Positions 61,001 through 64,000 of a DNA stretch of 64,000 bases are shown here, piece by piece. The translations under genes and the position numbers were made by a program. Below the pieces are notes generated by a model. It searched no databases. It was not told the DNA's origin and saw only the letters and a program-made list of their open reading frames with translations. Every line of letters starts with the position of its first letter. Position 1 is the first letter of the stretch. The DNA lies in NCBI RefSeq assembly GCF_021738965.1, contig NZ_JAKKOQ010000001.1, positions 62,001 through 126,000 of the forward strand, in the 5' to 3' direction. This DNA is from Gordonia zhenghanii. GTDB lineage: Bacteria; Actinomycetota; Actinomycetes; Mycobacteriales; Mycobacteriaceae.

Positions 61001-64000
61001 CTGCCTGCCACGACCGCCGATCGGCGACCCGACAGCGATGTCCTCGCCACCGGTGAGGCGAGCGAGGAACACCGCGAAGGCGGCGTGCAGAACCATGAAG
61101 CGGGTGGCGCCGTGACGTGTCGCGACCTCGTCGATACGCCGCGCGACGTCCGACGGGATATCGAACGTCAGCAGTTCGCCTCGGTGGGTCGCCACCAGTG
61201 GCCGCGGGCGGTCGCCCGGGAGATCGATGACATCCGGGACACCGGCCAGTCGGTCGCGCCAGAACGCGAGTTGCCCACCGAGGATCGACGCCGGATCGTC
61301 TGGTGATCCGAGTACCTCGCGCTGCCACATCGCGTAGTCGGCGAACTGCACGTCCAGCGGTGTGAACGTCGGCGCGGAGTCGTTGGTCCGTGCGCCGTAG
61401 GCAGTGAGCAGATCGGCGGCGAGCGGCGCGAACGACTGCCCGTCGAAAGCGATGTGATGTGCCACGAGCGCGAAGGTGGCCTCGTTCGGCCCCGCCTGTA
61501 GCAGTCGTGCTCGCAGGGGCCACTGCTGCGTCACGTCGAATCCGCGGCGCAGGTCCGAGTCCAGTTCGTCCGCGGACGAGACGATCCGCCAGTCGAGCCG
61601 TTCGTCGATCGTGTCGGTCGACGCGACAGCTTGGTACGGGAACCCGTCGGCATCGGGGAAGGTGGTCCGCAGCACCTCGTGCCGCGCCACCACGTCGGCG
61701 GTCGCAGCTCGCAGTGCGGCGACGTCGATCTCTCCGGACAATGCGAACACTGCCGGGATGTTGTACGTGGGGAGTTCGGGCTCCATCTTGTTGATGAACC
61801 ACATCCGCTGCTGAGCGAACGACAGCGGAATGCGTTCGGGGCGGGACTCGACGGGCATGACCCGCGGCAAGGCCGATCCCCGACCGGCGACTGCGGCAGC
61901 CAACGCACGCACCGACGGCGCATCGAACACGTCCCGGATCGACACCTCGACCCCCAGAGCATCCGACACCCGCGCCACCAGGCGCATCGCCGACAACGAG
62001 TTACCACCGGCATCGAAAAACGACTCCGTGGCCGACACCCGCTCGGTATCGAGCAGCGCTGCGAACACCGCAGCCACTTTCTCCTCGACATCGCCCTCGG
62101 GCGCCACATACTCCGCGGCCTCGATCACCGGCGCAGGCAACGCCTTCCGGTCGACCTTGCCCGACGACGTCAACGGCATCGCATCCATCGGCACCCACAC
62201 CGACGGGCGCATGTATCCCGCCAGCGCACCACCGATCCCGTCGCGCACCACGTCCACACCGACATCAGCCGGCGAGAAATAACCGACCAACTGCTGACCG
62301 CCGGCCGCCTCGACCACCGACGCAGCCGAATGCACCACACCGGGAACTGCACCGATCGCGGCCTCGACCTCGCCGAGTTCCAGACGCTGGCCACGCAACT
62401 TCACCTGGAAGTCGGTGCGTCCCAGATACTCCAACTCCCCCGAGGACGTCCACCGCACCAGATCACCCGTGCGATAGAGCCGCTCACCAGCACTACCCGA
62501 CGGATCGGCGACGAAACGCTCCGCAGTCAGATCCGGCCGCGCCGCATACCCACGCGCAACCTGGACGCCGCCCAGATACAACTCACCCGGGACGCCCACC
62601 GGCACCGGCCGCAACCGCGAATCGAGCACCACCGTCGACGTGTTCGTCACCGGTCCACCGATCGGAACCACCGACTCGCCGACCCGCACCGCGTGCGCCG
62701 TGACATCGACCGCGGCCTCCGTCGGGCCGTACAGATTGTGCAGCCCCACATCCGGCAGCCGCGTCAACAACGAATCAGCAACCGCAGGCGTCAACGCCTC
62801 ACCCGAGGCGAACACGTACCGCAACGACTCCAACGCCGCGACACGCTCGCCGAGCACATCGGTGAACGCCGCGAGCATCGACGGCACGAAGTGCATCACC
62901 GACACCCGCTCCTCAGCGATCACCTGAGCCAGATACTCCGGATCGCCATGGCGCCCCGGTTCGGCGATCACCAACGGCACTCCGGACATCAACGGCCAGA
63001 ACAACTCCCACACCGACACATCGAAGGTCGTCGGAGTCTTCTGCAGCACCCGGTCGGCGCCGGTGATCGGATACCAGTCGTTCATCCACGCCAAGCGATT
63101 GAGCACCGCCCGATGCGACACCGTCACACCCTTCGGACGCCCCGTCGAACCCGAGGTGAACAAGGTGTAAGCCGCGTCATCAGAAGCCAGAGCCGACAAA
63201 CGATCCGCATCGGTGATCGGTGAGACATCGACCACCGCACCTGAGCAGTCCACGCCGACGACCTGCACTGCACTGCTCGACACCGGACCCGGAACGGCCG
63301 CACGACCGCCCACCAGAACGACGCGGGCGCCCGACGTCGCGAGCATGTACTGCACACGCTCGGCGGGAGCATCCGGATCCACCGGGACGAACTGCCCGCC
63401 CGCGGCCACCACCGCGTGAATCGCGACCATCATCTCCACCGACCGCGGAATACACACCGCCACAGCCGAATCCGGACCGACACCTACCGCGATCAACTCA
63501 CGAGCCAGCGCACTCACCCGAGAACCGAACTCGCCGAACGACACGCTCCGCGCCGCGAAGACCAACGCCGGATCGTCACGATGACGCTCCACGCTCGCCC
63601 GGACAGCAGACGCCAACGACCCCGCAGGGACCGGAGCCGACGCACCACGAGCGAATCCGTCGACCACCGACCGCTCGGCGGACGACAGCACATCGACATC
63701 GCCGACCGGCGCGTACGGGGCTGCGGTGAGCGCATCGAGGAGTGCGACGAACTTCGCCATCATGCCGTCGACCGTCGACGGGTCGAACAGATCTGTGGCG
63801 AAGGTGACTGACCCGGTCCAGTCGTCGTCCTCCGTGGTCGACACCGCGACCGTGAGGTCGACCTGCGACGGCACCGAAGGCGATTCGAGTTGCTCCATCT
63901 CCAGGCCCGCCACCGAGATGCTGCCGGACCGACCGAGCGACGCGGCCGGATCGAACGACAGCATGACCTGTGCGAGAGGCGCGAAGGCTTCACTCCGAGT
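43061..64000 (-). CDS. Non-ribosomal peptide synthetase, upstream subunit (N-terminus outside window)
   Basis: At least 6979 residues, still open at 64000, where it is inside a C domain (TRSEAFAPLAQVMLSFD). Visible order: partial C, A-T; C-A-T; C-A-T; C-A-T; C-A-T-E; C-A-T; final C. Carrier serines lie near 62003, 58830, 55661, 52492, 49303 and 44711. The fifth carrier reads LGGDSI, as expected before an E domain; the others read GG(N/D)SL. All complete C domains retain HHxxxDG. The protein ends soon after its last C domain, its stop overlapping the next NRPS start, so that C domain serves the A domain of the next protein. No clear docking helices are seen. A repeat-derived insert lies in the last C domain. 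Confidence 0.95.
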   Translation of the reverse strand, partial: TRSEAFAPLAQVMLSFDPAASLGRSGSISVAGLEMEQLESPSVPSQVDLTVAVSTTEDDDWTGSVTFATDLFDPSTVDGMMAKFVALLDALTAAPYAPVGDVDVLSSAERSVVDGFARGASAPVPAGSLASAVRASVERHRDDPALVFAARSVSFGEFGSRVSALARELIAVGVGPDSAVAVCIPRSVEMMVAIHAVVAAGGQFVPVDPDAPAERVQYMLATSGARVVLVGGRAAVPGPVSSSAVQVVGVDCSGAVVDVSPITDADRLSALASDDAAYTLFTSGSTGRPKGVTVSHRAVLNRLAWMNDWYPITGADRVLQKTPTTFDVSVWELFWPLMSGVPLVIAEPGRHGDPEYLAQVIAEERVSVMHFVPSMLAAFTDVLGERVAALESLRYVFASGEALTPAVADSLLTRLPDVGLHNLYGPTEAAVDVTAHAVRVGESVVPIGGPVTNTSTVVLDSRLRPVPVGVPGELYLGGVQVARGYAARPDLTAERFVADPSGSAGERLYRTGDLVRWTSSGELEYLGRTDFQVKLRGQRLELGEVEAAIGAVPGVVHSAASVVEAAGGQQLVGYFSPADVGVDVVRDGIGGALAGYMRPSVWVPMDAMPLTSSGKVDRKALPAPVIEAAEYVAPEGDVEEKVAAVFAALLDTERVSATESFFDAGGNSLSAMRLVARVSDALGVEVSIRDVFDAPSVRALAAAVAGRGSALPRVMPVESRPERIPLSFAQQRMWFINKMEPELPTYNIPAVFALSGEIDVAALRAATADVVARHEVLRTTFPDADGFPYQAVASTDTIDERLDWRIVSSADELDSDLRRGFDVTQQWPLRARLLQAGPNEATFALVAHHIAFDGQSFAPLAADLLTAYGARTNDSAPTFTPLDVQFADYAMWQREVLGSPDDPASILGGQLAFWRDRLAGVPDVIDLPGDRPRPLVATHRGELLTFDIPSDVARRIDEVATRHGATRFMVLHAAFAVFLARLTGGEDIAVGSPIGGRGRQSLDAMVGMFVNTLVLRTEVDVSRPFGEVVEAVRDGDLDAFAHADVPFESVVDAMNPIRSEAFSPLVQVILSVDPIDAATTAATVNGMTVTPVEITEAPAQVDLNLTVSTGEPDQDWSAIMTFATDLFDRSTADAMSSRFVRLLAGVLGDDGRAVGDVALVDESEWAALVAESAAASVAETEETIAGLVASRAADSATAAALIEAGRTYTYEEFGLRVSALARTLIDAGVGPNVAVGVAMHRSAATVIAIHAIMAAGGQYVPIDPDAPADRSQYMIDTAAVGAVLVEAGRPTPSAVEVLGATARVIDVDVDRTVPEGSTLLDPSERLAVLSQDDAAYTLFTSGSTGRPKGVTISHRAVVNFVAWFDSLIPDGQQRLLFKTPHTFDASVLELFWPLTAGQTMVIADAERHRDPQYLADVMTENDVTVVQFVPSMLSVFLDVVDEPDLLPGLQVLFSGGEALPPAVYHRFSDRVPHARVVNLFGPTEAAVYTMSAELDDVVDVVPIGHPMQNTSALVLDARLHPVPAGIAGELYLGGVQSARGYASRPDLTAERFVADPFGAPGARLYRTGDLVRRRRSGDLEYLGRTDFQVKLRGQRMELGEVEAAIAAAPGVVHGAARVVAGAAGDQLVGYAAPATVDLDAVRSSLAEGLAEFMRPTAWVLLDVMPLNSAGKVDRRSLPDPELVEAEYVAPETEDEAALADVFAGLLGVEQVSVEESFFDLGGNSLAAMRLAARSAEALGVQVSVRDVFDAPSVRELSAAVADRTDALPPVIAVEPRPDRIPLSFAQQRIWFINNLDPDAGTYNIPAVLKLTGDLDVDALRQSLVDVVQRHEVLRTTFPSIDGDPYQQIGARAAADEHIDWAVVPSKDLLDAAVTQGFDVSVQWPIRARLWQSGPREFVIAIVVHHIAADGESMGPLVGDLVAAYQARSTGTRPEFAPIEVQFADFAIWQHQVLGAGSDPASETGRQLAYWRDQLAGLPDVLDLPNDRTRPQSSSGRAAETHFHLPRAVADRITDVAAAHGATPFMVVHAALSALLARLSSSEDIAVATPVGGRGSAVLDQLVGMFVNTLVLRARVEAEMTFSELLAQARTTDLEAFEHSNAPFESVVDAVSPTRSESFAPLAQVLLSFDPGRSARGISVPSGDLTVEAVEPPAQRTEMDLELILSSNDDGPWEATLIYATDLFDPSTAESFATRFVSLVDSMTVEPGRPIGDSALLAGEELEAIVDLGRGPDLSVPSETVADYLTDAGLPEPGAVAISFQGRDVTFGEWSSRVNATARELIRAGVGPDVAVGVCVDRSIEMLIAMHAVVVAGGQYVPIDIDAPADRIGYMAEIASFEIVLTAPGQVPDGVADLPALRPITVDSTVDVEGRDGRSVTDADRIAPLHQESAVYTMFTSGSTGRPKGVTVSHRAFRAHLHRTALLFAEASIESALLKSPYTFDASVWEFFWSFGAGRRLVVARPGGHRDIDYLVDVIEAESIQAFEAVPAVLSAILEHDADGRSRALSSVRLLQTGGDALNGVLADAVTTYLPDAVFLNQYGPTEATNYVVEHTVVDGSHPPIGKPIANTTARVLDSRLLDVPGGVVGELYIGGVQVARGYSGRPDLTAERFVADPSGAPGSRLYRTGDLVRWNAAGQLEYLGRSDFQVKLRGQRLELGEVEAAVAAAPGVVHAAAAVAEIGGGQQLVAYYSPGDLDADIVKGSVTAALPEYMRPSVWMPVDVMPLMSSGKVDRKALPAPVLQLADYVAPESDDEAVVAAVYADLLGLEQVSVTESFFDAGGNSLSAMRLVSRVSEALGVDVSIRDVFDSPTARELAVAVAGRASALPPVSRMPRPEQIPLSLAQQRVWFINQFDPGTSAYNIPTLLKITGPLRVDALREALVDLVVRHEPLRTTFPAVDGVPYQDISGTEGVSAGLDWAVVESQADVEASVVEGFDLLAQWPLRVRLWRAADDEYLLAVVAHHIAADGESMVPLVRDLVTAYAARSEGAAPEFAPLEVDFADYAIWQRSELGSPSDETSVLGSQLAYWKGRLEGIPDVLEVPTDRPRPAVASNRGAQVGISLPADTAQWVTHFASAANATPFIVVHAALSAVLAREAATDDVVVSTPIAGRGQQVLDPLVGMFVNTLVLRTKVDPAESFSDLVRSVRRHDLDAFGNADVPFESLVEALNPVRSEAFAPLAQAMLSVVDDDTALVNIAGATIEPVQIDNLPAKVDLSFLLGIKDSSEGWKGTVLYATDLFDGSTVIRLWDRVVALLDTVRSEPDRLLGDVDLLTVEESSAITGWGRGDVVPMTGDLALTGLVDSARAGRGTDATALVYRGEPMSYGSFAESVNTLARRLIAAGVGPDTAVGVCMERSFEVMVAVHAVIVAGGQFVPIDTDAPADRTEYVLQTARVSLVLVAPGESPEALAGIDIEKVIVDSKDASNGTPLSDAERASTPLPDHAAYTLFTSGSTGRPKGVTVTRRALSNTLRWFADSNGFDDHVFLLKTPYTFDASIWDYFGSVFSGGPAVIAEPGGHRDPQYLLDLIRTERVTTAKFVPSMLAALTELHRFTGGQPCDSMRNIYSGGEALGKNLVEELESLFPNASVINQYGPTEATVDITQTQVDRDRAITIGRPMWNCEVRILDGRLRPVRAGVTGELYLCGPQLARGYASQPAQTAGAFVSDPMGEPGARMYRTGDLARWTGTGEIDYLGRADSQVKIRGQRLELGEVEGVVVEHPDVVHAAVTVVTAPGGGDALAAYVSVAPSATTTVDALRQWTAERLPEYMRPSAWTVVPEMPLTVSGKIDRRSLPEPEFGGVEYVAPVGAAEEAVAAVFADLLGADQVSATESFFDVGGNSLLAARLSARVGAALDVDVSIRDVFDAPTVRGLAAAIADAAPALPPVVRTEPRPQPIPVSRAQRRMWFMNQFDTASGAYNLPVALKLTGDVEVSTLAEAVRDLVVRHEVLRTVYPSVDGAPVQEVLPATAARAMLDWAEVASLDELIESTVAGFDVSRQIPIRGRVHRSDDGLSIAITVHHIAMDGESIPVLARDLLAAYASRVDETVSALPELDVQYADYAVWQQSVLGDAADSGSVLGRQLAYWRKALAGLPAVTDLPMDRPRPAALSEAGGIVTVELDDAIADGVDALARERGMSAFMVTEAAFAAAVARLAATSDVVVGTPVAGRSSAALDDLIGMFVNTLLLRTQVDPGKSVDALLAEARSGILNAFANDQVQFDDLIDELAPERSSAYQPLAQVSFTYTDAADHPDAIALAGVEAQPMKSANVEAKFDLTTVVRARTAASTMAADFIYAADLFDESSARRFAAVFERVLTAMIEDQDVAVGDIDIVGAVVPSASEAAPTRALRDSSAAIGRGGEVETGTLIDLLSERDLDLEHPALICDGVELDYEEFEERTNGIARALLARGVTPEDVVAVGLERSIDSVLAVWGVIKSGAAYVPVDPAYPEDRIAFMVADSAAAIGITDEGTRGRLGDSACDWVYLPDLEAEAESGDDIEPAERNGSVRLDNLAYLIYTSGSTGRPKAVGVSHTGIVDFVESLAKITAGPPEDEPDTRILHVASPSFDASMFEMAWAIPAGHTLVIAPHTEFAGDALATVLERDEVTDMIITPSVLATVDPERAQYVRNLATGGEACPPELVERWSERGRRIFNCYGPTEATVWATRSRMQAGKPVTIGKPNDGFTAHVLDARLHQVPHGVVGELYLATAGLARGYLGRPDLTATSFIADPYGDPGSRMYATGDLVRRTKNGNLEFAGRVDFQVKINGQRVELGEIEAVLDDQPGVAQSVVIGVDSELGGRKHTEIVAYLVAKPGEAIDTDAVLDDAAERLAAHMVPSQAIAIDQIPLTPAGKLDRKALPEPHAKEATEYVAPENAGEETLARIIAGFLGEDQVSVTESFFALGGDSIMSIQLSSAAKAAGLHLSPRDIFELKTIRAMAAAAASSDGPAELIAELPGGGLGEMPLPPVTSWMIEHSEQPSDFADFSQPVVFNLPRAATVADVQTVVDAVAAVHPMLTATLTGSGHDWTLTAGAGSVPAVLEIAAADDIDASLLTAHRGLLSALDPATGALMGVALVTGVQWHRMVIAVHHLGVDAVSWPIIVEDLVTAWAQHTSGRPIELRSEGTSARRVAHLLADQVDAREGEVDYWLGQSPVRRTSFGDAADRQRHRWHSQASYRHVVGADVADAVLAAVPNAFGGNVDDVLLGALARAVRSWQDDHGIEDDAPVTVQIEGHGRDERIAGDEGLIDLSRTVGWFTSIAPVAVDPSTDIVHAIKSAKDARMARPAGGVGFGILRYGTDGELAQRPLPSIAYNYFGSGTAPIDDTASDEFLPVSGGPHLPSTVSGAMFSPNVFGINVSAAGTDAKRLEAQFSYATDVLDEAAVADIACRWQNELQEIAGLVLGGADIGLSPSDVPGTDLVQADLDRVAARYPGADVWPMTPLQQGLYFQADLAGNGADERSGIDVYVTQSVLSLTGGVDTDRLRTAFGMLLDRHRVLRSGFVRVGSGVAVTVVPAEVDVPWSVVDLRSGPADDRDRQVRAVVDNERAKPFDMAQPPLIRTALVHHRDGAELVITNHHLLVDGWSSPLVLADLLALYATGATYTGSVAGASTGDFADHARAVAATDTAAGLSAWREVLAPVTEPTLVAPGHEPSADAPPRDFEFDLSGEIANRLDAIGRENSVTMATVVQFAWAVLLSRMTGNQAVSFAETVSGRSPDIDGIESMIGMFINTVPAVVDVDPNASVIDVLTAMQNDKVKVLDYQQMGLPSLIAQTGLPALFDTLAVYESYPVDTESITGIDASANGGLQLVDAQTTDATHYPLNLSASRRGDELAMKIKFLPTAYPVEQVEIFAQALVQVLSTMADDPQNTCGSLSLLSTTDRAALLPVTGGPAADPVLLPDLFAEAARRAPDRVAVVDGNGGSLTYRELDERSNRLARWLIGRGVGPERPVALAIGRSVELLTAIWAVAKTGGAYVPVDPDYPAERVTSMIEDSAAVLGLAVAASGELPSRGFEWTRVDAPDIAAAVAAESDATVTAADRLGVVTASNLAYVIYTSGSTGRPKGVAVTHSGLANFARQESERLDAGDGAVVLGFASPSFDASVLEYLLATANAGTLAYRPADAVGGPALEQFITAHRVTHTFLTPSVLATLDPVAVPTLASIAAGGEAVPQPIVDRWADTCSLHNLYGPTETTIGITISAPMSVGDPVRLGGPIGGVDLMVLDERLSPVPVGLPGELYVAGGALSRGYLDRPGLTSERFTANPHGGAGSRMYRTGDVVRWTPSTDGGLTLEYTGRSDDQVKLRGLRIELGEIEAVLSEHENVHAAVVLGVGGSVATALAAYVVVGDPSVDVADLTAFVSRRLPSHMVPSSFTVLDELPLTPVGKLDKRALPEPVIVSGKFVAPATGAERAVADVIAAVLAIDESDVSATASFFDLGGDSLSAARLAARLSDQLGVSVTVRDVFDSDSVRSLARRVDSGSDAAILSPIEAVHPRPDRIPLSFAQQRMWFINQLEPESATYNIPIAVRLDGELDVDALHQAVRDVVARHEILRTTFPAVDGQPSQLVHDARSAVADPDWQVVTDETDLLAASSAGFDVAAAPPFRVRLLRAGVDSYVLVAILHHLVGDGESMRPLIGDIVTAYLARSAGSAPAFAPLEVQFADYALWQRRELGAPDDPTSVVGRQLDYWADRLAGAPGVLDLPMDRPRPVVASHDGASVSVPLDATVGARVEDLAREQGVTPFMVVHAALAVLLSRLSANDDVAVATPIAGRGQQAIEPLVGMFVNTLVLRTEVAPRMTFTNLLDAVRDTDLEAFAHADVPFEAVVERVQPVRSQSFAPLAQVMVTMVDQAVDETATAGHLAVTPLDPLVVPAQFDLSVTVVSTPLDQRGRLDDRGQRDQRGPRADERRPWEIRAIYATELFDESTAERLVQRLADVLDHVSRLPGDPISSAPLMNATEREAVLGWSRGVMRPQTAATLMRVAAEVERR
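43130..44570 (-). other. NRPS module 7, C part (last domain of upstream subunit)
   Basis: Complete condensation domain with HHLVGDG. It ends PLMNATEREAVLGWSRG plus about 25 residues. Its partner A domain starts the next protein. Confidence 0.85.
43322..43375 (-). repeat. Three 18-nt tandem repeats inside the last C domain
   Basis: Units 43322-43339, 43340-43357 and 43358-43375 encode LDQRGR, LDDRGQ and RDQRGP. Flanked by ggtcgagcggcgtcgagacc (about 43369-43388), a copy of the interspersed repeat. The insertion stays in frame and adds about 20 residues relative to the other C domains. Confidence 0.85.
44600..47800 (-). other. NRPS module 6: C-A-T
   Basis: C domain (HHLLVDGW) begins WPMTPLQQGLYFQ, the type found after epimerisation domains. 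A-domain positions D-A-L-F-A-G-L-I-G, identical to module 10. Carrier GGDSL. Confidence 0.75.
47830..52370 (-). other. NRPS module 5: C-A-T-E (D-amino acid)
   Basis: C domain HHIAMDG. A-domain positions D-A-F-I-A-G-C-V-W, unassigned. Carrier LGGDSI. Epimerisation domain about 47830-49150 with HHLGVDAVSW, EGHGRDE, RTVGWFTSIAPV and YNYFGS. The His motif has Ala where Gly is usual (HHxxxDG). Confidence 0.75.
52390..55520 (-). other. NRPS module 4: C-A-T
   Basis: C domain HHIAADG. A-domain positions D-A-W-K-Y-G-Q-V-D; no substrate assigned. Confidence 0.65.
55540..58690 (-). other. NRPS module 3: C-A-T
   Basis: C domain HHIAADG. A-domain positions D-A-W-E-Q-G-Q-N-Y; no substrate assigned. The Glu at the fourth position could suit a basic side chain, which is inference only. 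Confidence 0.65.
58720..61870 (-). other. NRPS module 2: C-A-T
   Basis: C domain HHIAFDG. A-domain positions D-A-L-Q-F-G-L-V-Y; partly like some glutamine-type codes but not enough to assign. Confidence 0.65.
61890..64000 (-). other. NRPS module 1 of the window: (C)-A-T, serine-type
   Basis: C domain cut by the window edge. A-domain positions D-V-W-H-F-S-L-V-D, the same serine-type code as module 7. Earlier modules may lie beyond 64000. Confidence 0.75.

Overview
The window is GC-rich throughout. Genes start with ATG or GTG, often overlap by ATGA/GTGA, and several appear to be leaderless. A WS/DGAT wax-ester/triacylglycerol synthase, an MTB12-like lipoprotein and a zinc-type S14 point to a mycolic-acid actinobacterium (Gordonia, Rhodococcus or a relative). 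The genus is an inference from gene content. No tRNA, rRNA, CRISPR array, insertion sequence or phage gene was recognised.

Layout. (1) 1-2974, minus strand: urease genes ureA-ureB-ureC-ureF, with ureF running off the left edge. (2) 3362-11723, plus strand: narG-narH-narJ-narI-narK plus a small cupin gene, six genes whose stop and start codons overlap at every junction. (3) 11810-18148: a WS/DGAT acyltransferase, a TRIC-type membrane protein, a TerD-AIM24 fusion, and a divergent MocR-type regulator with an alanine-type aminotransferase. (4) 18263-19721, minus strand: rplN-rplX-rplE-rpsN, a four-gene piece of the spc ribosomal operon closed by a perfect 21-bp terminator hairpin. (5) 19953-29748: a signalling region with three copies of a two-gene unit (membrane histidine kinase plus an overlapping membrane partner without recognisable ATP-binding motifs), a NarL-type response regulator and a receiver-less LuxR-type HTH protein. 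One kinase is frameshifted and another has lost the phospho-acceptor histidine. An acetoacetate-decarboxylase-like protein and an MTB12-like lipoprotein lie between the copies. (6) 30017-64000, minus strand: a small unknown protein, mbtH and two giant NRPS genes.

NRPS. The upstream synthetase (43061 to beyond 64000, N-terminus not in the window) overlaps the downstream one (30951-43064, ending in a thioesterase) by ATGA; mbtH follows and a terminator closes the operon. At least ten modules are visible. One module is split between the proteins, with its C domain ending the first and its A domain beginning the second. Two A domains carry a serine-like code, one module has an epimerisation domain, and modules 6 and 10 share one nine-residue code. 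The visible assembly order is ...Ser-X-X-X-(D-X)-X-Ser-X-X-X, released by the thioesterase. No monomer-making, transport or tailoring gene is in view, so the product is not assigned.

An interspersed repeat related to ggtcgagcgaagtcgagacc fills several intergenic gaps (3062-3290, 24421-24635, 29815-29946). It appears to have entered coding sequence at the end of the upstream NRPS, where it became three 18-nt tandem units encoding a hexapeptide repeat. The most novel items are the triplicated kinase/partner array with its 64-nt palindrome, and this repeat-derived insertion in a condensation domain.
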